Shown here: one piece after another, positions 5,766-7,954 of the stretch | How positions within the stretch are numbered: the stretch's first letter is position 1 | How the letters are laid out: each line of letters starts with the position of its first letter | DNA from: Planctomycetota bacterium | GTDB lineage: Bacteria; Planctomycetota; B129-G9 | NCBI GenBank assembly: GCA_003644325.1 | Contig: QNCA01000050.1 | Coordinates: forward strand, 1-7,954 | DNA length: 7,954 nucleotides | Reading direction: 5' to 3' | Position numbers and translations under genes: made by a program | Notes under the pieces: generated by a model | Told to the model about the DNA's origin: nothing | Database searches by the model: none | The model's input: the letters and a program-made list of their open reading frames with translations, nothing else

Positions 5766-7001
5766 TTAATGGCGTTCGGCGAGAACCCTTCGGTACACGT
5801 CGATGTGTTGACCGGCGATGTTTTCATATGTAAGATGCTCGGCGATGAACTTTTTCCCCGCGGCTATCATCCCGTGCCTTTCCTTCTCGGGCATGTTCAG
5901 CGTGTCGCGGAGCGCCGCGGCAAGGTCGTCCACATCGCCGTATTTCACAATCCTTCCGGCGCGCGCCCTTTCCATGACCTCGCCGCATCCACAGTCGTCG
6001 GTCACAACTACCGCGGTGCCGCACATCAGCGCCTCGAAGGGCACCAGGCCGAATATCTCCTGCGTCGATGGATACACGCACACGTCCGCATCGGCCAGGC
6101 ACGCCAGTTTCTCCCCGCCCACCACCAGCCCGACGAATCTCGCCGCGTCGCCCAGGCGCAGGCGTGCGATTTCGCGCTCCAGAGCGCGGCGGTAGCCCAT
6201 GTCGTTGCCCGCGATGATAAGGGCGGAGTCGTCCTTTTTCAAGTGCCCCTCGCGCAACAATTTCGCGTACGACCTTATCAGTATCTCTATTCCTTTGCGT
6301 GGTGTGATCTTTCCGAGATACAGCAGGAGTTTTCGACCTTCCAGGCCGTGCCTCCTGCGGAACGTCCCCGGCTCCGGCAGCGGGGTGAAGTTCGCCGGAT
6401 TTATCCCGTTGTACACGACCGAAATTTTTTCGCGGGGTATGCCCAGCGCGGTGTATTGGCCGATTTCGGATTCGGACACGGCCGCGAAGTGCGCCGCCCC
6501 CCGGAGCACGTGATTCCCGAAGAACGGGTCGAACAGCCGCTTCAGCAGGAAGCGCCGTTCTATTGCCGGGGCCGTGCCGTTCGCGGCGAGGATATACGGG
6601 ACGTGCCTCTTTCTCGCGGCCCGCGCGAAGGCGCTGTTCAGCAGGTGCCTGTGGCCGTGCATGTGCAGAATATCAAATTCCGGCACGTGCCTGCGCGCCC
6701 AGCCGCGTGCCCCCAGCGGCGTGAAGAATTGCATGTGATACGCCAGGCTGTTACTCAGGTTGCGAAAGTAGTACGCGCTGACGCCGTCCACGTTCTCTTC
6801 GGCGGGCCAAGCCGCCGGCGCTTCCGCGAAACTCCTCCGGCTCTCCGCGTCCAGCGCGTCGGTCGTGGCCGCGCTTACCCGGTGCCCCTGCCGTGCCTGC
6901 TCCCGGGCAATCTCGTACGCTATCCGGGGTATGCCCCCGTATGCCCACGCTGGATAGAAGTACGGCACGACGTGAAGAATTCTTAGCGGGCGGTCGCTCA
7001 T
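5766..7001 (-). CDS. GT4 family glycosyltransferase (GT-B fold)
   Basis: A 411-residue cytoplasmic or membrane-associated enzyme of typical GT4 length. The N-terminal Rossmann domain starts RILHVVPYFYPAWAYGGIPR (7-26), with the glycine-rich GGIPR loop expected for this family, and DILHMHGHRHL (110-120). The C-terminal domain starts at about 193 with ISVVYNGINPANF, then LYLGKITPRKGIEIL (227-241) with the phosphate-contacting basic residues, and the E-x7-E motif formed by E315 and E323 in STQEIFGLVPFEALMCGTAVV. These motifs bind nucleotide-sugar donors. The acceptor and sugar cannot be told from sequence. I chose the ATG at 7001: it begins one base after the stop of the DUF2304 gene, with GGAGG 11 bases upstream, and conserved sequence starts a few residues later. 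An in-frame ATG at 7058 would add 19 non-conserved residues and overlap the neighbour. Confidence 0.92.
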   Translation of the reverse strand: MSDRPLRILHVVPYFYPAWAYGGIPRIAYEIAREQARQGHRVSAATTDALDAESRRSFAEAPAAWPAEENVDGVSAYYFRNLSNSLAYHMQFFTPLGARGWARRHVPEFDILHMHGHRHLLNSAFARAARKRHVPYILAANGTAPAIERRFLLKRLFDPFFGNHVLRGAAHFAAVSESEIGQYTALGIPREKISVVYNGINPANFTPLPEPGTFRRRHGLEGRKLLLYLGKITPRKGIEILIRSYAKLLREGHLKKDDSALIIAGNDMGYRRALEREIARLRLGDAARFVGLVVGGEKLACLADADVCVYPSTQEIFGLVPFEALMCGTAVVVTDDCGCGEVMERARAGRIVKYGDVDDLAAALRDTLNMPEKERHGMIAAGKKFIAEHLTYENIAGQHIDVYRRVLAERH

Positions 7002-7002
7002 C

Positions 7003-7695
7003 TCACGGATGTCCTCCGTTTGACCCGGCCCGGCCGGCTTCGTCCACGGCGGTTTCAAATTCGCTCTTAAGCACGGCGAGTTCCTGCGACAGGTTCTTCG
7101 ACCGGTTCGTCAGGCGCGATATCGCCACTGAGTAGTGTACGTTTATCAGTGTGAGGAAAACCACCCCCATGAAAAAAAGCGCCTGGGGCACCCGCGCGCC
7201 TATCAGGCCCGCCACGACGTCCAAGAGGCGGCTGAGCACCAGGAAAAGTATCGCCGCGCCGGAGACCACCCATAACCATGAATACTCGATTCGCAGCAAC
7301 TTGCGCCGCACCAGGTCAATCACCACCACAAACAATCCCACGCTCAAAATCAGGACCATCCAGAAGTGGCTCTCCTTCAGGCTGTAGTCGGTCAGCATCC
7401 CGAGGATGCCGTCCTGCTCCTGATTGCGTTTGTGATTGATGCGCTCCACGAGCGCCAGCAGGGCCGTGCGCCGGCTCGGGTCCTCTTCGCTCTCTATCCG
7501 TTCCAGTATTCGTTCTACCGACGTGTCGCGGCTTTTGTACAGCGCGGCGAAGGCTTCCGCTCTTTCGTCGTCGTTGCCCTGGAGATACGCCGTGACGCTC
7601 CGCGCCGTGTCGTCCGGGGGGTGTTCGGCGGCGAACGCCGCTGTAACAAAAAGGACCAGGACCGGAAGCAGCAACAGTATGCACAATCTATTCAT
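7003..7695 (-). CDS. DUF2304 membrane protein with secreted helical N-terminal domain
   Basis: A 230-residue protein with two parts. Residues 1-23 are a signal peptide (cleavage likely after AAFA). Residues 27-95 are a charged, helical, probably HEAT/ARM-like segment outside the inner membrane. Residues 111-218 match DUF2304: a membrane helix (111-128), the basic VRRKLLR (129-135), SWLWVVSGAAILFLVLSRL (139-157), a third helix (170-188), and the ending HYSVAISRLTNRSKNLSQELAVLK (187-210), which is a coiled coil. Family members are usually about 110-130 residues and lack the added N-terminal domain. DUF2304 genes commonly sit next to GT2 polyprenyl-phosphate glycosyltransferases, as here: this gene overlaps the GT2 stop by 8 bases (AAGGAG lies 8 bases before its ATG) and is followed by the GT4 gene. 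Biochemical role unknown; a partner or anchor of the GT2 enzyme is inferred. Confidence 0.85.
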   Translation of the reverse strand: MNRLCILLLLPVLVLFVTAAFAAEHPPDDTARSVTAYLQGNDDERAEAFAALYKSRDTSVERILERIESEEDPSRRTALLALVERINHKRNQEQDGILGMLTDYSLKESHFWMVLILSVGLFVVVIDLVRRKLLRIEYSWLWVVSGAAILFLVLSRLLDVVAGLIGARVPQALFFMGVVFLTLINVHYSVAISRLTNRSKNLSQELAVLKSEFETAVDEAGRAGSNGGHP

Positions 7696-7954
7696 TGCCT
7701 TGCTCCTTCTCGTTGTTCCGGGGATTCTCGGTTTCGCGCCTGAACTCGTGCCGTCGCAGCAAGACCACCAGCATCGACAGCAACATGTCGAACATGTAGT
7801 AGATAGGCCGCCAGCCGGAGTGCATTGATTTCTTGCACGACGGTGAGGGGTGCATCGCCACCGGCACCTCCTTGACCCGCAGCCCGGCGCGGTGAAGCAT
7901 GATGATGTAGTCCGCGTCCGGAAAGTCCACCGGGTAGTAGTCGCTGGCGTTGAA
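7688..7954 (-). CDS. C-terminus of a GT2 polyprenyl-phosphate sugar synthase-like glycosyltransferase (5' part off the right edge)
   Basis: Only the last 88 residues are visible. They begin FNASDYYPVDFPDADYIIM, followed by LHRAGLRVKEVPVAMHPSP (20-38), a KKSMHSG stretch (41-47) and a hydrophobic segment WRPIYYMFDMLLSMLVVLL (48-66). This is the C-terminal pattern of GT2 enzymes related to dolichol-phosphate mannose/glucose synthases: the P-D/E-x-D/E pair, then the H-R-A-G-x-R-x-x-E-V-P-V motif, then a Lys/Ser run and an amphipathic or membrane helix. The tail is charged (RRHEFRRETENPRNNEK). Such enzymes attach a nucleotide-activated sugar to undecaprenyl phosphate at the inner face of the membrane. 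The catalytic DxD region is outside the window, so activity and sugar are not provable here. Its stop overlaps the DUF2304 start by 8 bases, so the two are likely translationally coupled. Confidence 0.82.
   Translation of the reverse strand, partial: FNASDYYPVDFPDADYIIMLHRAGLRVKEVPVAMHPSPSCKKSMHSGWRPIYYMFDMLLSMLVVLLRRHEFRRETENPRNNEKEQGNE

Noticed and set aside
5769..6986. 405-codon open frame on the plus strand opposite the GT4 gene
   Set aside because: Its translation has low-complexity His/Arg/Val-rich composition without any domain pattern, while the opposite strand encodes a full GT4 enzyme with all motifs. Long antisense frames are expected in GC-rich coding DNA.

Overview
The window looks like chromosomal DNA from a Gram-negative, GC-rich (roughly 60% by eye), free-living bacterium. 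The gene content (a TMTC-like membrane glycosyltransferase with a TPR tail, a DUF2304 protein, a GT4 glycosyltransferase, a Wzm-type exporter, a GAF-GGDEF protein and a ComEA-like protein) resembles envelope/polysaccharide islands of environmental lineages such as Planctomycetota, Omnitrophota or Desulfobacterota. The sequence alone does not decide the phylum. I saw no RNA genes, insertion sequences, CRISPR arrays or phage genes.

Layout. (1) Positions 1-1736, minus strand: a tight three-gene operon of a small TPR-like helical protein, a secreted or anchored ComEA-type helix-hairpin-helix protein, and a membrane GAF-GGDEF signalling protein cut by the left edge. A TTGCCT-17-TATAAT promoter sits just upstream. 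(2) Positions 1737-2022: a divergent intergenic region with that promoter, two copies of the interrupted palindrome GGTCTGACC and a weak promoter candidate for the rightward gene. (3) Positions 2023-4329, plus strand: one large gene for a multi-pass GT-C enzyme of the TMTC / DUF1736 type with a helical-repeat C-terminus. (4) Positions 4330-4431: a short convergent gap with no clear terminator. (5) Positions 4432-7954, minus strand: a run of envelope genes. In transcription order these are the C-terminus of a GT2 polyprenyl-phosphate sugar synthase-like enzyme (cut by the right edge), a DUF2304 membrane protein with a secreted helical N-terminal domain, a GT4 glycosyltransferase, a small lipoprotein, and an ABC-2 permease of the Wzm type.

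How they may work together (inference): the GT2 and DUF2304 pair could make and handle a lipid-linked monosaccharide. Such lipid-linked sugars are the donors used by GT-C enzymes like the TMTC-like protein encoded head-on. The GT4 enzyme and Wzm permease fit assembly and export of a lipid-linked glycan, although no Wzt ATPase is encoded next to Wzm. The left operon combines a c-di-GMP type sensor with a DNA-binding HhH protein and is probably a separate regulatory or housekeeping unit. I found no clearly novel system. The most interesting points are the possible lipid-sugar donor / GT-C acceptor pairing, the DUF2304 domain extension, the orphan Wzm with a duplication and palindrome at its start codon, and the ComEA-GGDEF translational coupling.
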